NCBI GenBank assembly: GCA_964577955.1
Contig: CAZOAZ010000019.1
Span: 1-64,000, forward strand
Reading direction: 5' to 3'
DNA from: CADEEX01 sp964577955
GTDB taxonomy: Bacteria; Acidobacteriota; Vicinamibacteria; Vicinamibacterales; CAVVIG01
Length of the DNA: 64,000 nucleotides
Of this stretch, positions 7,597-16,373 are shown one piece after another. The notes under the pieces were generated by a model, which saw nothing but the letters and a program-made list of their open reading frames with translations, made no database searches and was not told where the DNA came from. Each line of letters starts with the position of its first letter. Positions within the stretch are counted from its first letter, which is position 1. Position numbers and translations under genes: made by a program.

Positions 7597-8691
7597 TCAG
7601 GCCGATTGGGCGGGAACCGGCGTCAGCTCGCCCGACCCCCGCGACACCGCGGCCCTGGCGAGATGGCCGAGGATGGTCGGATACGCCTCGCACGGCGTCC
7701 AGCAGTGCGAGCAGCGTTCCTCAACGACATCGGCGCGCAGTTCGCGGCGCCGGTCGCTGTCCCACAGCGCCTGCAGATCGAAGCCGTTGTCGCGCAGGTT
7801 GCCGACCTTCTCGCTCCAGATCGAACAGGGATAGAGATTCCAATAGGCGTCGACGAAGCACGACGACGACAACGCGGTGCACGGCAGCGGCGACTTCCCG
7901 GTTTCGTAGTACTTGCTGACGAGCGCCTGGTAGCGGTCTTCCAGAAACTTGACCGGATGCAAGGCCGAGCCGTTCTTGGTGCGGTGGTCCTGAATCGCGC
8001 GGAGGATGTCGTCGTGCCGTGTCTCCACCGGGTAGCCGACGTTGTCGAAGTAGTGACCCGACTCGTGACCGACGTTCAAGTGGAGCTCCGAACGCTTGAA
8101 ATCCGGAATCACGGCGCGAATGGCGGCCAGGGTCTCGTCCACCTTGGTGGCGTTCTTCGCCATGAGGGTCATGCCGATGACGGTCTGGAAATTTCCGCGC
8201 TTGATGCCGCGCAGCCGGCGGAAGGTCTCGAGCGCCTTGTCGAAGCTGCCGGGCAGACCGCGGAGTTCCTCGTGCAGCGCCTTCGGACCGTCGAGGCTGA
8301 TCGTCACCATCAGTCGGCCGACGCCGCGGGCCAGGGTCTTCTCGACGACCTGCATCGTCTTGTCGCCGAACCAGCCGGTGGTCGGGAAGTTGAGGAGATA
8401 CAGCGATCGGCAATTCTTCTGGATCGCCGCCACCACATCGTCGAAGTCGCGGCGCATGAAGAGCTCGCCGCCGGTCATGTGGACCCACTTGAACTGCGAC
8501 CAGCGATCGAAGAAGAGGCCGACCTCTTCCGGCGTCATCTCGTTGACGCTCTTCTTCTGCCAGATGTTGCACATCTCGCAGCGGAAGTTGCAGAGATAGG
8601 TCGCGACGAAGGTGACCTTGTATGGCAGCGCCGGCGAGCGCAGGTTGGCGCCCAGAATCGAGCTCGCCAGGCCGATTTGTCGGGTCAGCAT
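7597..8691 (-). CDS. Radical SAM protein with SPASM-like C-terminus
   Basis: 364 residues from ATG 8691. Cys34, Cys38 and Cys41 ('CNFRCEMC') form the CX3CX2C site for the radical SAM [4Fe-4S] cluster, followed by a TIM-barrel-like domain with 'GGELFMR' and 'SLDGP'. The C-terminal part has further cysteines ('CTALSSSC', 'PCSIW', 'CSHCWTPC') that suit auxiliary SPASM clusters. It is coupled to the downstream GT-C glycosyltransferase, and a paralogue at 49597 sits next to a flippase-like gene, which points to lipid or glycan modification rather than peptide maturation; that is inference. The in-frame codon at 8736 would add 15 residues that do not resemble the family. Confidence 0.85.
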   Translation of the reverse strand: MLTRQIGLASSILGANLRSPALPYKVTFVATYLCNFRCEMCNIWQKKSVNEMTPEEVGLFFDRWSQFKWVHMTGGELFMRRDFDDVVAAIQKNCRSLYLLNFPTTGWFGDKTMQVVEKTLARGVGRLMVTISLDGPKALHEELRGLPGSFDKALETFRRLRGIKRGNFQTVIGMTLMAKNATKVDETLAAIRAVIPDFKRSELHLNVGHESGHYFDNVGYPVETRHDDILRAIQDHRTKNGSALHPVKFLEDRYQALVSKYYETGKSPLPCTALSSSCFVDAYWNLYPCSIWSEKVGNLRDNGFDLQALWDSDRRRELRADVVEERCSHCWTPCEAYPTILGHLARAAVSRGSGELTPVPAQSA

Positions 8692-8856
8692 CAGGAGAAT
8701 CGAGTGTAACAGACGGCAGGAGGAGGACCAAACCACGGCAACGCGACCTTCTCGAAGGCGTCGGGCCTCGACGAGGGGGACGTCCTCCGACTTTCCGCAC
8801 GCTTACGGCGAAGAGTATGATCCGCACCACCCGTCGTTGGCCCAGAGATTTCGTCT

Positions 8857-9393
8857 ATGTCTGAACGCAGCGCGATGAACGGCGTCAGGACCGGCCCCGG
8901 CCGACCGCCGAAGTACGGGCGCCAGTCGCGCGCCGTCGCACTCACCTTGCCCGAGGACGTCATCGATCGGCTCGAAGCGATCGATACCGACCTCGGGCGT
9001 GCCGTCGTGTCGATGGTCGAACGCCGCAGCACGACGCGCATTCGAACGGTTCCCCCGGCGGAACTCGCCAGCTACGGCGGGCACGCGATCATCGTCGTCA
9101 CACCGGTCCGGACGCTCAAACGCCTCAAGGGCGTCGAGCTCGTGCCGATCGGCAACGGCCGCGCGCTGATCGCGTTGGACCACGCCCACGGCGTCGCCAG
9201 GCTGGAGCTCCAGATTCGCGACGCGATGGAAGACGCCAAGGTCGCGCCGGCCGAGCGCGAGACGCTCGAAGCAGTCTCCGACATTCTCCGGCGTGCGCGA
9301 TCCTCGCGGGGCGTGGTCCTCGAGGAGCGCACCATCATCGTGCTCGGCTCGAAGCGCCGCCGCCGAGCGCCGGCTGCACGCGTCGCGAACTAG
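8857..9393 (+). CDS. AT-hook plus ribbon-helix-helix DNA-binding protein
   Basis: 178 residues. Residues 13-21 ('GPGRPPKYG') match an AT-hook core. Residues 24-56 ('RAVALTLPEDVIDRLE' onward) read as a ribbon-helix-helix: a short strand with alternating hydrophobics, then two helices. The remaining 120 residues form an alpha/beta domain ('HAIIVVTPV', 'LKGVELVPIGNGRALIAL') followed by a basic tail 'KRRRRAP'. I do not recognise the C-terminal domain. The gene is divergent from the radical SAM/GT-C operon and may regulate it. It has no obvious toxin or antitoxin partner. Confidence 0.6.
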   Translation: MSERSAMNGVRTGPGRPPKYGRQSRAVALTLPEDVIDRLEAIDTDLGRAVVSMVERRSTTRIRTVPPAELASYGGHAIIVVTPVRTLKRLKGVELVPIGNGRALIALDHAHGVARLELQIRDAMEDAKVAPAERETLEAVSDILRRARSSRGVVLEERTIIVLGSKRRRRAPAARVAN

Positions 9394-9443
9394 CGATCGG
9401 TGCTGTATACTTCGCCATCGTCCCTCCCTTTCCAGCTCCCGCA

Positions 9444-10121
9444 GTGTCTCGTCTCCGCGTCACCGTCGTCGTCCCGACCAGAGATGAAGAAGGCCTCATC
9501 GGCGACATCGTCGAGGAGGTGAAGCCGTTTGGCGACGAAGTGCTCGTGGTCGACGGCCACTCGCGCGATCGCACGCGCGAGATCGCCGCAGCGCATGGCG
9601 CGCGGGTCATCCTCGACGGCGGGCTGGGCAAAGGCGAAGCGCTCCGGCTGGCGCTGCGTGAAGCGGCTTGCGAGATCGTCTGCTTCATCGACGCCGACGG
9701 CTCGCACGACCCGAAGGACATCCCGGCGATGGTGGCGCCGATCCAGGCCGGTCAGGCAGACATGGTCATCGGATCACGGGGTCGTGGCGGCAGCGATGAA
9801 CTGCACGGCACACTCGAACAGTTCATCCGGTACATTGGATCGCAGATCATCATGCTCGCGATCAACTACCGCTGGAACGTCCGCTTGACCGACAGCCAGA
9901 ACGGATTTCGCGCGATCCGCAAAGACGTCGGATTACAGCTGGGCTTGACCTCCAACCTGACCACCATCGAGCAGGAAATGCTCATGAAGGCCCTCAAGAA
10001 AGGGTTCAAGGTCTCGGAAATCCCCAGCCACGAGTACGAGCGCCGCTGGGGCACCTCGAAGGTCGTCGTCTGGAAGCTCTGGTTCGCCTACGTCTGGTCG
10101 TTCCTGCGCAACCTCATCTGA
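9444..10121 (+). CDS. GT2 glycosyltransferase (dolichol-phosphate mannosyltransferase-like)
   Basis: 225 residues from GTG 9444. GT-A fold with 'VVPTRDEEGLIGDIV' at the N-terminus, the nucleotide-binding 'VVDGHSRDRT', and 'FIDADGSHDP' carrying the DXD-type metal site. There are no C-terminal membrane segments, as in short DPM1-like enzymes that make polyprenyl-phosphate sugars. That would supply the donor for the GT-C enzymes nearby. A TATACT box lies about 33 bases upstream. The acidic motifs make the family secure; the sugar is unknown. Confidence 0.8.
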   Translation: MSRLRVTVVVPTRDEEGLIGDIVEEVKPFGDEVLVVDGHSRDRTREIAAAHGARVILDGGLGKGEALRLALREAACEIVCFIDADGSHDPKDIPAMVAPIQAGQADMVIGSRGRGGSDELHGTLEQFIRYIGSQIIMLAINYRWNVRLTDSQNGFRAIRKDVGLQLGLTSNLTTIEQEMLMKALKKGFKVSEIPSHEYERRWGTSKVVVWKLWFAYVWSFLRNLI

Positions 10122-10162
10122 ACCGCAACCCCTTTCCGGATTACAATTTCCGTCCAATTTCG

Positions 10163-10190
10163 TTGCCTTTACGCTTTCCCGTCGTATATC
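10163..10190 (+). promoter_or_regulatory. Putative sigma-70 promoter of the lipoprotein gene
   Basis: TTGCCT (10163-10168), a 16-base spacer and TATATC (10185-10190) lie about 60 bases upstream of the lipoprotein start. An AT-richer stretch than the surroundings (10131-10190) supports it. Confidence 0.45.
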
Positions 10191-10252
10191 ATCTGGACCC
10201 ATCACTGGTTAGTTAGTTTCCAGCGCCTTTGTTCTTCTGGAGAGGTTTCAGG

Positions 10253-11425
10253 ATGAAGCACAGTTATTTGGTGGCGGTAGCCGTGTGCGCCACGGTGTTC
10301 GCCGTCGCGTGCGGCGACTCACCGGCCACGCCAACGTCGCCCAGCGCGTCAGCGGCCGCGAGTTCCGCAACCGTCGCGAACGGCGAGGAATTGAAGGCCA
10401 CCGCTCCTCAGTTGCAATCGCCGGGTAACGGCAGCTCGCCGCCCGCGGGCGACATCACCTTCGTGATTGTCAATGCGACCTATACCGATTTCCCAGGTGG
10501 TCCGGGACGCCATCGCTTCGAACTGGTGAACAGCGCCGGCACGCAGCTCTTCCAGGGCGATACGGTCGTCGGTTCGGGGACGACAACGAGTCTCCTTCTT
10601 CCTCAGAACATCACCTTTAACCTGACACCGGATGCCACGTACCGGTGGCGCGCGAGAGCTTTCTGCATCCCCGGTGACATGAACTGCGGAGACACGACAA
10701 TTGGGCGTGTCGGCCCATGGTCCGCGTTTTTTAGCTTCGTCGCACCGAACTTCCTCGGCTACAACGTCGCGGTCGCCGGCGGTGGCGAACTCTACGATCC
10801 GCTCCTGACCGAGGCGACCGTCGGCGACCGGCACGGCCCCATGCACTACGTGCCGGGCAAGGGGTACCAGCTCGATAGCCGAGAGAGTTGGATTGAGTAC
10901 GTGATGAAGGACACGTGCCGGCAGTGCGAATTCTCGGCAATCCTGAACAACATCCACTCCGTCAGCGCTACCGAGGATCCCAAGGACTCGGTCATTTCGG
11001 CAAAAGTCGGCCGGGCCAACGAGGGCGCGTTCAACGACAACGCCTATCGGCTCTCGGTCGACAAGCGCGGCAACAACGCGGTCGCCTGGCGCTTCATCAC
11101 GGGCGACACAGGCAACTACATCGAAACGCTCGGCAGTGGCGAACGCCCGGTCGTCAACTTCCGCTCAGCCAATCAGTACTTCGTCGAGGCCAAGTGGCGT
11201 AACCAGCAGTTCACCGTCACCTATCGGGAAAACGGCCCGACCGGCGCGATCATGTATCAGGGCGGCAAACCGTACGGCAGGGAGTACCGGCCGAACCCAC
11301 TGGTGGCGTATGCCGGCCGGCCGTGGCTCGGCGGGCAGCGCGGCGAGCCGTCGACCGTCGAGGGCATGATCATCCGGCAGATCTGGTTTTCGCCGAATCC
11401 GCGTCCGTCGTTCGCCAACCGCTAG
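10253..11425 (+). CDS. Lipoprotein with Ig/FN3-like and C-terminal beta domain
   Basis: 390 residues from ATG 10253, with GGAGAGG upstream as ribosome site. The N-terminus is a lipoprotein signal ending 'VFAVAC|GD', then a Ser/Ala/Thr-rich linker. Residues of about 50-165 form a fibronectin/Ig-like domain ending in 'YRWRARAFC', with the Cys pair 'CIPGDMNC'. The C-terminal 200 residues look like a concanavalin/LamG-type beta sandwich. It is an exported, probably surface-anchored binding protein of unknown ligand. Another lipoprotein at 47333 has the same FN3-like 'FWRARA' logic. It stands alone and ends at a strong terminator. Confidence 0.75.
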   Translation: MKHSYLVAVAVCATVFAVACGDSPATPTSPSASAAASSATVANGEELKATAPQLQSPGNGSSPPAGDITFVIVNATYTDFPGGPGRHRFELVNSAGTQLFQGDTVVGSGTTTSLLLPQNITFNLTPDATYRWRARAFCIPGDMNCGDTTIGRVGPWSAFFSFVAPNFLGYNVAVAGGGELYDPLLTEATVGDRHGPMHYVPGKGYQLDSRESWIEYVMKDTCRQCEFSAILNNIHSVSATEDPKDSVISAKVGRANEGAFNDNAYRLSVDKRGNNAVAWRFITGDTGNYIETLGSGERPVVNFRSANQYFVEAKWRNQQFTVTYRENGPTGAIMYQGGKPYGREYRPNPLVAYAGRPWLGGQRGEPSTVEGMIIRQIWFSPNPRPSFANR

Positions 11426-11446
11426 GACACGAACCGGCAGAAACAC

Positions 11447-11481
11447 AAAGGGCCAGACCCCTCGCGGGGTCTGGCCCTTTT
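11447..11481 (+). terminator. Rho-independent terminator
   Basis: A perfect 15-bp stem (AAAGGGCCAGACCCC / GGGGTCTGGCCCTTT) with a 4-base TCGC loop, followed by TCGTTTTC, 21 bases after the lipoprotein stop. Confidence 0.9.
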
Positions 11482-11571
11482 CGTTTTCGCAGCTGCTGCA
11501 GGTCTGGAGGACCACATCCGCCCGCGCGGCAATTGACAACCGCCAACGCGCGCCTCTATCCTGCGAGAGTC

Positions 11572-11907
11572 ATGCGCTCGCGAGTCTGCGCCCTGATGTT
11601 GATCATCCTGGCGCTCCTGCCGTTCGCCGATCCGTTTTCCACCTGCGCGCCGGGCGATCTGGCCGGTCGGCGCCATGGCGCGGCCGAGCGCTCGGACGCC
11701 CTCGCAGGCTCCATTCCTCAGGTTTCCTTCGCGCTGAACCCGGTTTCGGAAACCGGCGTCGCACTCCACCGCAAGTTCTTTCAGCCGATGATGCTCGCAG
11801 AGCCGGTCTTTCGAGCATCGCGAGCCAACACCGTTCTCTTGTACGTCGTCCCACAGCCGTCGCTCGATGGCGGGCGCACGTTCCTCCTCCTGAGCCTGCG
11901 GATCTAG
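11572..11907 (+). CDS. Small secreted protein of unknown function
   Basis: 111 residues from ATG 11572. A signal peptide covers about residues 1-24 (Arg-rich start, then 'ALMLIILALLPFA'). The mature part has one Cys, the segments 'FALNPVSETG' and 'NTVLLYVVPQP', and no motif I know. Upstream is the lipoprotein terminator, so it needs its own promoter. It could be a genuine small exported protein or an overpredicted frame; the clean signal peptide favours the former. Confidence 0.45.
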   Translation: MRSRVCALMLIILALLPFADPFSTCAPGDLAGRRHGAAERSDALAGSIPQVSFALNPVSETGVALHRKFFQPMMLAEPVFRASRANTVLLYVVPQPSLDGGRTFLLLSLRI

Positions 11908-11945
11908 TTCTAGGGTCCACGCCAGACCATCGATTTCTCTCCAGT

Positions 11946-11973
11946 GTGCCGAACGGCATCACCGTGTCGGCAC
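11946..11973. repeat. Hairpin in the leader of the receiver-like gene
   Basis: GTGCCGA and TCGGCAC pair across a 14-base loop. A second weak stem (CATGCA/TGCATG) follows just downstream. This is all that can be seen in the 148 bases between the two genes. Confidence 0.35.
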
Positions 11974-12055
11974 GCGTGGGCATGCAGCTGTCTTTGCATG
12001 TCAGCGGTTCGTCAGGGCCTTGATAGTCGCGCCGACCTTCGCGAGGTTTCATGAC

Positions 12056-12496
12056 GTGAGCCATTACCCGATCGACTCAGCGCCCGCGCGTCGTGACATC
12101 GCGTTCGTGCATCCACCCGACCTCAGCCGGGAGATCTATCTCGAGGTCTTGTCGACGGCAGAATATCGACTCGCCGCGCTGGACACGCCAGAGGAAGGAC
12201 TCGCGTGGTTGGATGCGGGCCATCGGCCGTCGCTCGTCGTCGTCGATCTGCTGCCACGGCAGGACTCCGCTTGGGCGCTCATCGACCGGCTGCGCCAGGA
12301 TATGCCGGAGATCCCGGTGGTCATCCTGACGTCATTGATTCGCCCCGATGGACGCTATCGTAGGCGGGCGCGCGGTTGCGGCGTGGCGGCATTCGTGGCG
12401 AAGCCGTGCAGCTTGGGACAACTGGCGGACATCATCAGGCGGGTGCTGGCAGGGGAACGTCAGATCGAAAGTGTGCGCTACACCGAAACCGTCTGA
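12056..12496 (+). CDS. Atypical response-regulator receiver protein
   Basis: 146 residues from GTG 12056, which has GAGGT upstream; an in-frame TTG at 12020 would add 12 residues. A single CheY-like domain with the phosphoacceptor-type Asp64 ('VVVDLLPRQ'), Thr92 ('VILTSL') and Lys116 ('FVAKPCS'). The acidic pair normally found after the first strand is missing ('IAFVHPPD'), so metal binding and phosphorylation may be impaired. There is no output domain and no adjacent histidine kinase. The antiporter gene begins 25 bases downstream on the same strand and may be co-transcribed. Confidence 0.65.
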   Translation: MSHYPIDSAPARRDIAFVHPPDLSREIYLEVLSTAEYRLAALDTPEEGLAWLDAGHRPSLVVVDLLPRQDSAWALIDRLRQDMPEIPVVILTSLIRPDGRYRRRARGCGVAAFVAKPCSLGQLADIIRRVLAGERQIESVRYTETV

Positions 12497-12520
12497 CCGT
12501 GGCAGTGGCGACGCCCAACC

Positions 12521-13960
12521 ATGACCGTTGCTGAATCTCTCGCCGCTTTTCCGCGGCCACTGTCCGAGTACGCGCCGGCGCTCGACGCCACTGTCGTCGA
12601 CGTGCTGCTCTCTCGTGTCCGGGCCGAGCCGTTCAATGCGGTTGCCACCGTCATCTTTCTCCTGGCGATCGCCCACACGTTTGCTGCGGCACGTTTCACG
12701 GCGCTGGCCCATCGGCTTCAGCACGAACATGACGAGCGGCGCCATCACCAGGGACGCGCGGCCGTTCCAAGTGTGCGTGCCGAACTCGTGCACTTCCTGG
12801 GCGAAATTGAAGTCGTGTTCGGCCTGTGGGCCGTGGTCTTGCTGCTCGCGATTGCCGCCTACGCCGGGTGGGGGACGGCCCAGCACTATCTGAGTGGGAC
12901 GGTCAACTACACCGAGGCCGTCTTCGTGGTCGTGATCATGGCACTTGCGTCGACGCGGCCGATCATCGCGTTCGCTGAGTCGGCCATGCGCCGCGTCGCC
13001 AATGCCGCCGGCGGGACGCCCGCCTCGTGGTGGGCGACCATCCTGATCATCGGGCCGATGCTGGGGTCACTGATCACCGAGCCGGCCGCGATGACGATTT
13101 GCGCGCTGTTACTGGCGCGTCAGTTCTACGATCTGCAGCCGAGCCTGCGATTGAAATACGCGACGCTCGGCCTCCTCTTCGTCAACATTTCAATCGGTGG
13201 CACCTTCACGCATTTTGCGGCTCCTCCCGTCCTGATGGTCGCACGGCCATGGAACTGGAACTTTCTCTTCATGCTCGGCCACTTCGGGTGGCGCGCCGCA
13301 CTCGCCATCATCGGAGCGACGCTCTTCTACTTCGTTGTCTTCCGCGGCGAGTTGCGCTCATTGAGGGGTCGCCCCCCGGTGGTCGATGTCGAGCAGCCGG
13401 ATGAAGAGGCGCCGGGTCAGCCTCTGCTCCCGATCCCCGGCTGGCTCACCGTCGTCCATCTGTGCTTCATGGCATGGACCGTCGTGAACGCGCACCATCC
13501 CGCGTTGTTCGTGGGAGGCTTCTTGTTCTTTCTCGGCTTTGCTCGAGCGACGGCCGCCTATCAAAGCCGAGTCGAGCTGAGGACGCCGCTGCTCGTGGGC
13601 TTCTTCCTGGCGGGCCTCGTGATTCACGGCGGCTTGCAGGGATGGTGGATTGCGCCGGTGCTCGCGAGCCTGCCAGAAACCCCGCTCTTTCTCGGTTCGA
13701 CGCTGCTGACGGCGTTCAACGACAACGCGCTCATCACCTATTTGTCGACGCTCGTACCGAACCTCGAGCCGCAACTCAAGCTGGCCGTCGTCCAGGGGGC
13801 GGTGACCGGCGGCGGCCTCACGGTCATCGCCAATGCACCGAATCCGGCCGGACAGGCGCTGTTAAGTCGCTTCTTCGGAGGCGCGATCTCGCCCCTTGGC
13901 CTGGCACTGGGAGCGCTCATCCCCACGATGCTCGCCTCCCTGGCCTTTCGATTCCTGTAA
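12521..13960 (+). CDS. Putative Na+/H+ antiporter family membrane protein
   Basis: 479 residues with about eleven hydrophobic segments. The pattern 'GPMLGSLITEPAAMTICALLLA', followed by 'NISIGGTFTHFAAPP' and near the C-terminus 'FNDNALITYLSTL', is typical of the putative Na+/H+ antiporter family (Pfam Na_H_antiport_2 as I recall it). The polar residues in the broken helices (Thr-Glu-Pro and Asn-Asp-Asn) would bind the ion. A His-rich cytoplasmic loop sits around residues 65-80 ('HRLQHEHDERRHHQG'). It follows the receiver-like gene. Substrate and regulation are not shown by sequence. Confidence 0.75.
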   Translation: MTVAESLAAFPRPLSEYAPALDATVVDVLLSRVRAEPFNAVATVIFLLAIAHTFAAARFTALAHRLQHEHDERRHHQGRAAVPSVRAELVHFLGEIEVVFGLWAVVLLLAIAAYAGWGTAQHYLSGTVNYTEAVFVVVIMALASTRPIIAFAESAMRRVANAAGGTPASWWATILIIGPMLGSLITEPAAMTICALLLARQFYDLQPSLRLKYATLGLLFVNISIGGTFTHFAAPPVLMVARPWNWNFLFMLGHFGWRAALAIIGATLFYFVVFRGELRSLRGRPPVVDVEQPDEEAPGQPLLPIPGWLTVVHLCFMAWTVVNAHHPALFVGGFLFFLGFARATAAYQSRVELRTPLLVGFFLAGLVIHGGLQGWWIAPVLASLPETPLFLGSTLLTAFNDNALITYLSTLVPNLEPQLKLAVVQGAVTGGGLTVIANAPNPAGQALLSRFFGGAISPLGLALGALIPTMLASLAFRFL

Positions 13961-14039
13961 GCGCAGGACGTTACGCGCTCGACCTATCCCCTTCGCTAGA
14001 TTGATTGCCCCGGATCTGCGGCTTACGCTTCGCGCAGAT

Positions 14040-15743
14040 ATGGGCTCTGGCTCGCCGTTACACCGCTGGTTTCGGTGGCTCGGCTGGATGACCGTGCTCT
14101 GGATCGTCGTGTTCTGGCGCCTCGGCTATCCGAGCCTGCTCGATCCCGACGAGGCGCACTACGCTCAACTGACGCGCGAAATGATGCGGACCCACCAATG
14201 GATGGTGCCGCTGCTCGACGGTGCGCCGTTCATCGACAAGCCCGTGCTGTTCCACTGGCTGCAGGCAGCGTTCGTCACGCTTCTGGGACCCTCCGAGTTT
14301 GCCTTCCGACTCCCCAGCGCGCTGGCGGCCGTGGGACTGATTGCCACGACACGATGGATCGGCGCCCGCCTCTTCGGTGCGAAGGTCGGGGATCTGTCGG
14401 CGCTGATGTTTGCGACGCTGCCGCTGACCTTTGCGCTGTCAAGCGTCGCCGTCTTCGACATGCTGTATGTGACGTTCCTGTTCGTGGGGGTCGCCTGCCT
14501 GCTGATCGCGGCGTTTCGCGGGCCCAGCCGATTGCAGTACGTCGGTTTTGCGCTCGTGGCATTGGCGGTGATGACGAAGGGACCGGTGGCACTGGCCCTC
14601 TTGACGCTGTTCGTCGTGGCAGCGGTCACCGTCGATCGACGCGCGCGCGATCCTCTGTCACAACTGCACTGGGTTCGTGGCCTGGCGGTCATCAGCCTCG
14701 TCGCCGCGCCATGGTTTCTCTGGATGTGGATCCATTTCGGGAACCAGTTCACTCGCGACTACCTGGTCGTCGGCAATCTCTGGTACTTCACCAACCCCGC
14801 CACGATGTCGAATCGGAGCGGCGGCTTCGGCTTCTACGCCCGCGCGTTTTTCGCCGGATTTTTCCCGTGGAGCCTCGTGACCCTCGGCGGCGGCCTCGAC
14901 AGCCTGCGCCAGTGGCGCAACGGCTCGCCGGCGCCGCCGGAGCGCATCCTGTTGTGGATTTGGGTTGGCGTCGTCGTCGCGTTTTTCAGCGCCGCCGGAT
15001 TCAAAGTCGACTACTACATCTTCCCGGCTGCGCCCGCCTGCTGCATCCTGGCGGCGGTGTTCTGGGTGCGCGCCGCGTCTGCCGGCAACTGGCGCTGGAC
15101 AGGTGCCGCTCTGGCAACGATCGCGACCGTCCTCGTCGTTGCGGGTGGCATTTCGGCGTTCGTCCTGCTCGATCTCAATCTGGGCCTGACCACTGCCGCG
15201 CTGCTCCTCCCCCTGGCGCTTACGATTGGCGGCGCGCTGCTCGCGATAGAGATCGCTGAGCACCAGTGGCAGACGCCGGCCACCATCTCGGTCCCGCTCG
15301 TGACACTTCTCGCCAGCTACACCCTCGTCGTTCAGCTCGGATTTCCGGTGATCGAGCGATCCCGGCCTACCGCGCCGGTCGGGCGCTGGATTACGGCACA
15401 CACCGCCGCGGACGCTGTGGTCGGCGAGTACGGCCTCGACGACTGGCGCGCGAGCATTCGTTACTACACGGACCGGCGAATTGCTCATCTCCGCGATCCC
15501 GACGATCTACGACGGTTCATCAGTGGTGAGCAGATGACGTATGTGCTGATGCTCCGCCAAGACTTCGAAGCGCTGCGTGAAAACGGCCTACGCATCGAGG
15601 CGCTGATTCACCGGCCGGCGATCGTCGGCCGGACCGGACGATTCCTTCGCCGCCAGGTGTGGGGGGAACTCCTGGTCGTGGGAAAGATGGACCCGAACGG
15701 GACGACGGCGCTCAACTTTCCACTTCGAACGAGTCCACGCTGA
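14040..15743 (+). CDS. ArnT-like GT-C glycosyltransferase
   Basis: 567 residues from ATG 14040. 'LLDPDEAHYAQ' (Asp37, Glu38) after the first membrane segment is the hallmark of ArnT/PMT-type GT-C enzymes, followed by 'PFIDKPVLFHWLQ', also typical of this group. About eleven membrane segments precede a soluble C-terminal domain. These enzymes transfer aminoarabinose or another sugar from undecaprenyl phosphate. A 7-bp hairpin (14014-14020 with 14033-14039) ends one base before the ATG and could mask the start. The 3' end overlaps the convergent anti-sigma gene by 32 bases. Confidence 0.85.
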   Translation: MGSGSPLHRWFRWLGWMTVLWIVVFWRLGYPSLLDPDEAHYAQLTREMMRTHQWMVPLLDGAPFIDKPVLFHWLQAAFVTLLGPSEFAFRLPSALAAVGLIATTRWIGARLFGAKVGDLSALMFATLPLTFALSSVAVFDMLYVTFLFVGVACLLIAAFRGPSRLQYVGFALVALAVMTKGPVALALLTLFVVAAVTVDRRARDPLSQLHWVRGLAVISLVAAPWFLWMWIHFGNQFTRDYLVVGNLWYFTNPATMSNRSGGFGFYARAFFAGFFPWSLVTLGGGLDSLRQWRNGSPAPPERILLWIWVGVVVAFFSAAGFKVDYYIFPAAPACCILAAVFWVRAASAGNWRWTGAALATIATVLVVAGGISAFVLLDLNLGLTTAALLLPLALTIGGALLAIEIAEHQWQTPATISVPLVTLLASYTLVVQLGFPVIERSRPTAPVGRWITAHTAADAVVGEYGLDDWRASIRYYTDRRIAHLRDPDDLRRFISGEQMTYVLMLRQDFEALRENGLRIEALIHRPAIVGRTGRFLRRQVWGELLVVGKMDPNGTTALNFPLRTSPR

Positions 15744-16362
15744 GGGCCCTGGCCCCCCGGAGCAACCGACCCCGGACGAGAATGCGTTTACCAAACAGCG
15801 ATTCGTCGTGGATCAACCGTGACGAAAGCCGTTGTTCGACCAAATTCAGAATGACCCCGTCGGCGGTGAAGATCGCTCCGTGATGACCGATCCGCTGGCA
15901 GCTCGACGCGATACCGTAGCGGTGCGACAGTTCACAATCCCGGCACAGGAGCGTGCCCGTAATGACGACGGCGCTGCTGTCGTCGACGCCGACGGCCAGT
16001 CGGTCCAGGGTGTTGGCCGCTTTCGCATTCACGGCTCGGCCCCCGCCCATCGCCACTACCACTACCACCACAAAGGCGAATGCGACGGCAGCGACAACGC
16101 CTGCTGCCACACGTGGCGCTGGAACTCGACGCCACAACGGGGTCACCGCTCGCACCACTCGAGGCTCGAGCTCAGATGGGACGGCCACGGCGTCCGCCAA
16201 CCGTCTCAACGACTGGCGCACGTCCAGCCTCTGTGCGACCGCTCGACTGCACGACGCGCAGCTTCGCCGGTGGGCATCGGCTGCGCGAGTGTCCTCGGTC
16301 GACAGTGCGCCGTCCACGTAAGGGTCGATCCATTCCTGAAACTGTTCGCAGTTGATCATCAT
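15712..16362 (-). CDS. Zinc-finger anti-sigma factor with Cys-rich extracytoplasmic domain
   Basis: 216 residues. Cys5, His31, Cys35 and Cys38 ('HRRSCASC') form the ZAS-type zinc finger that holds the sigma factor. One membrane segment lies at about 85-107. The outer domain begins 'GTLLCRDCELSHRYG' and has another Cys and a His-His pair. It starts 12 bases after the sigma gene stop. The outer domain aligns by eye with the secreted protein encoded at 16943-17305: GTL, Cys, His, Cys, Gly, 'TAD', and a similar C-terminal beta stretch. This suggests a sensor domain built from the same module as a regulon product. Confidence 0.8.
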   Translation of the reverse strand: MMINCEQFQEWIDPYVDGALSTEDTRAADAHRRSCASCSRAVAQRLDVRQSLRRLADAVAVPSELEPRVVRAVTPLWRRVPAPRVAAGVVAAVAFAFVVVVVVAMGGGRAVNAKAANTLDRLAVGVDDSSAVVITGTLLCRDCELSHRYGIASSCQRIGHHGAIFTADGVILNLVEQRLSSRLIHDESLFGKRILVRGRLLRGARALSVDSFEVES

Positions 16363-16373
16363 GATCTTCAGCC

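Noticed and set aside
6247..8709. An 820-codon open frame on the plus strand
   Set aside because: It runs antisense through the GT-C and radical SAM genes, is rich in Arg/Asp/Ala typical of antisense frames in GC-rich DNA, and has no recognisable domain or start signal.
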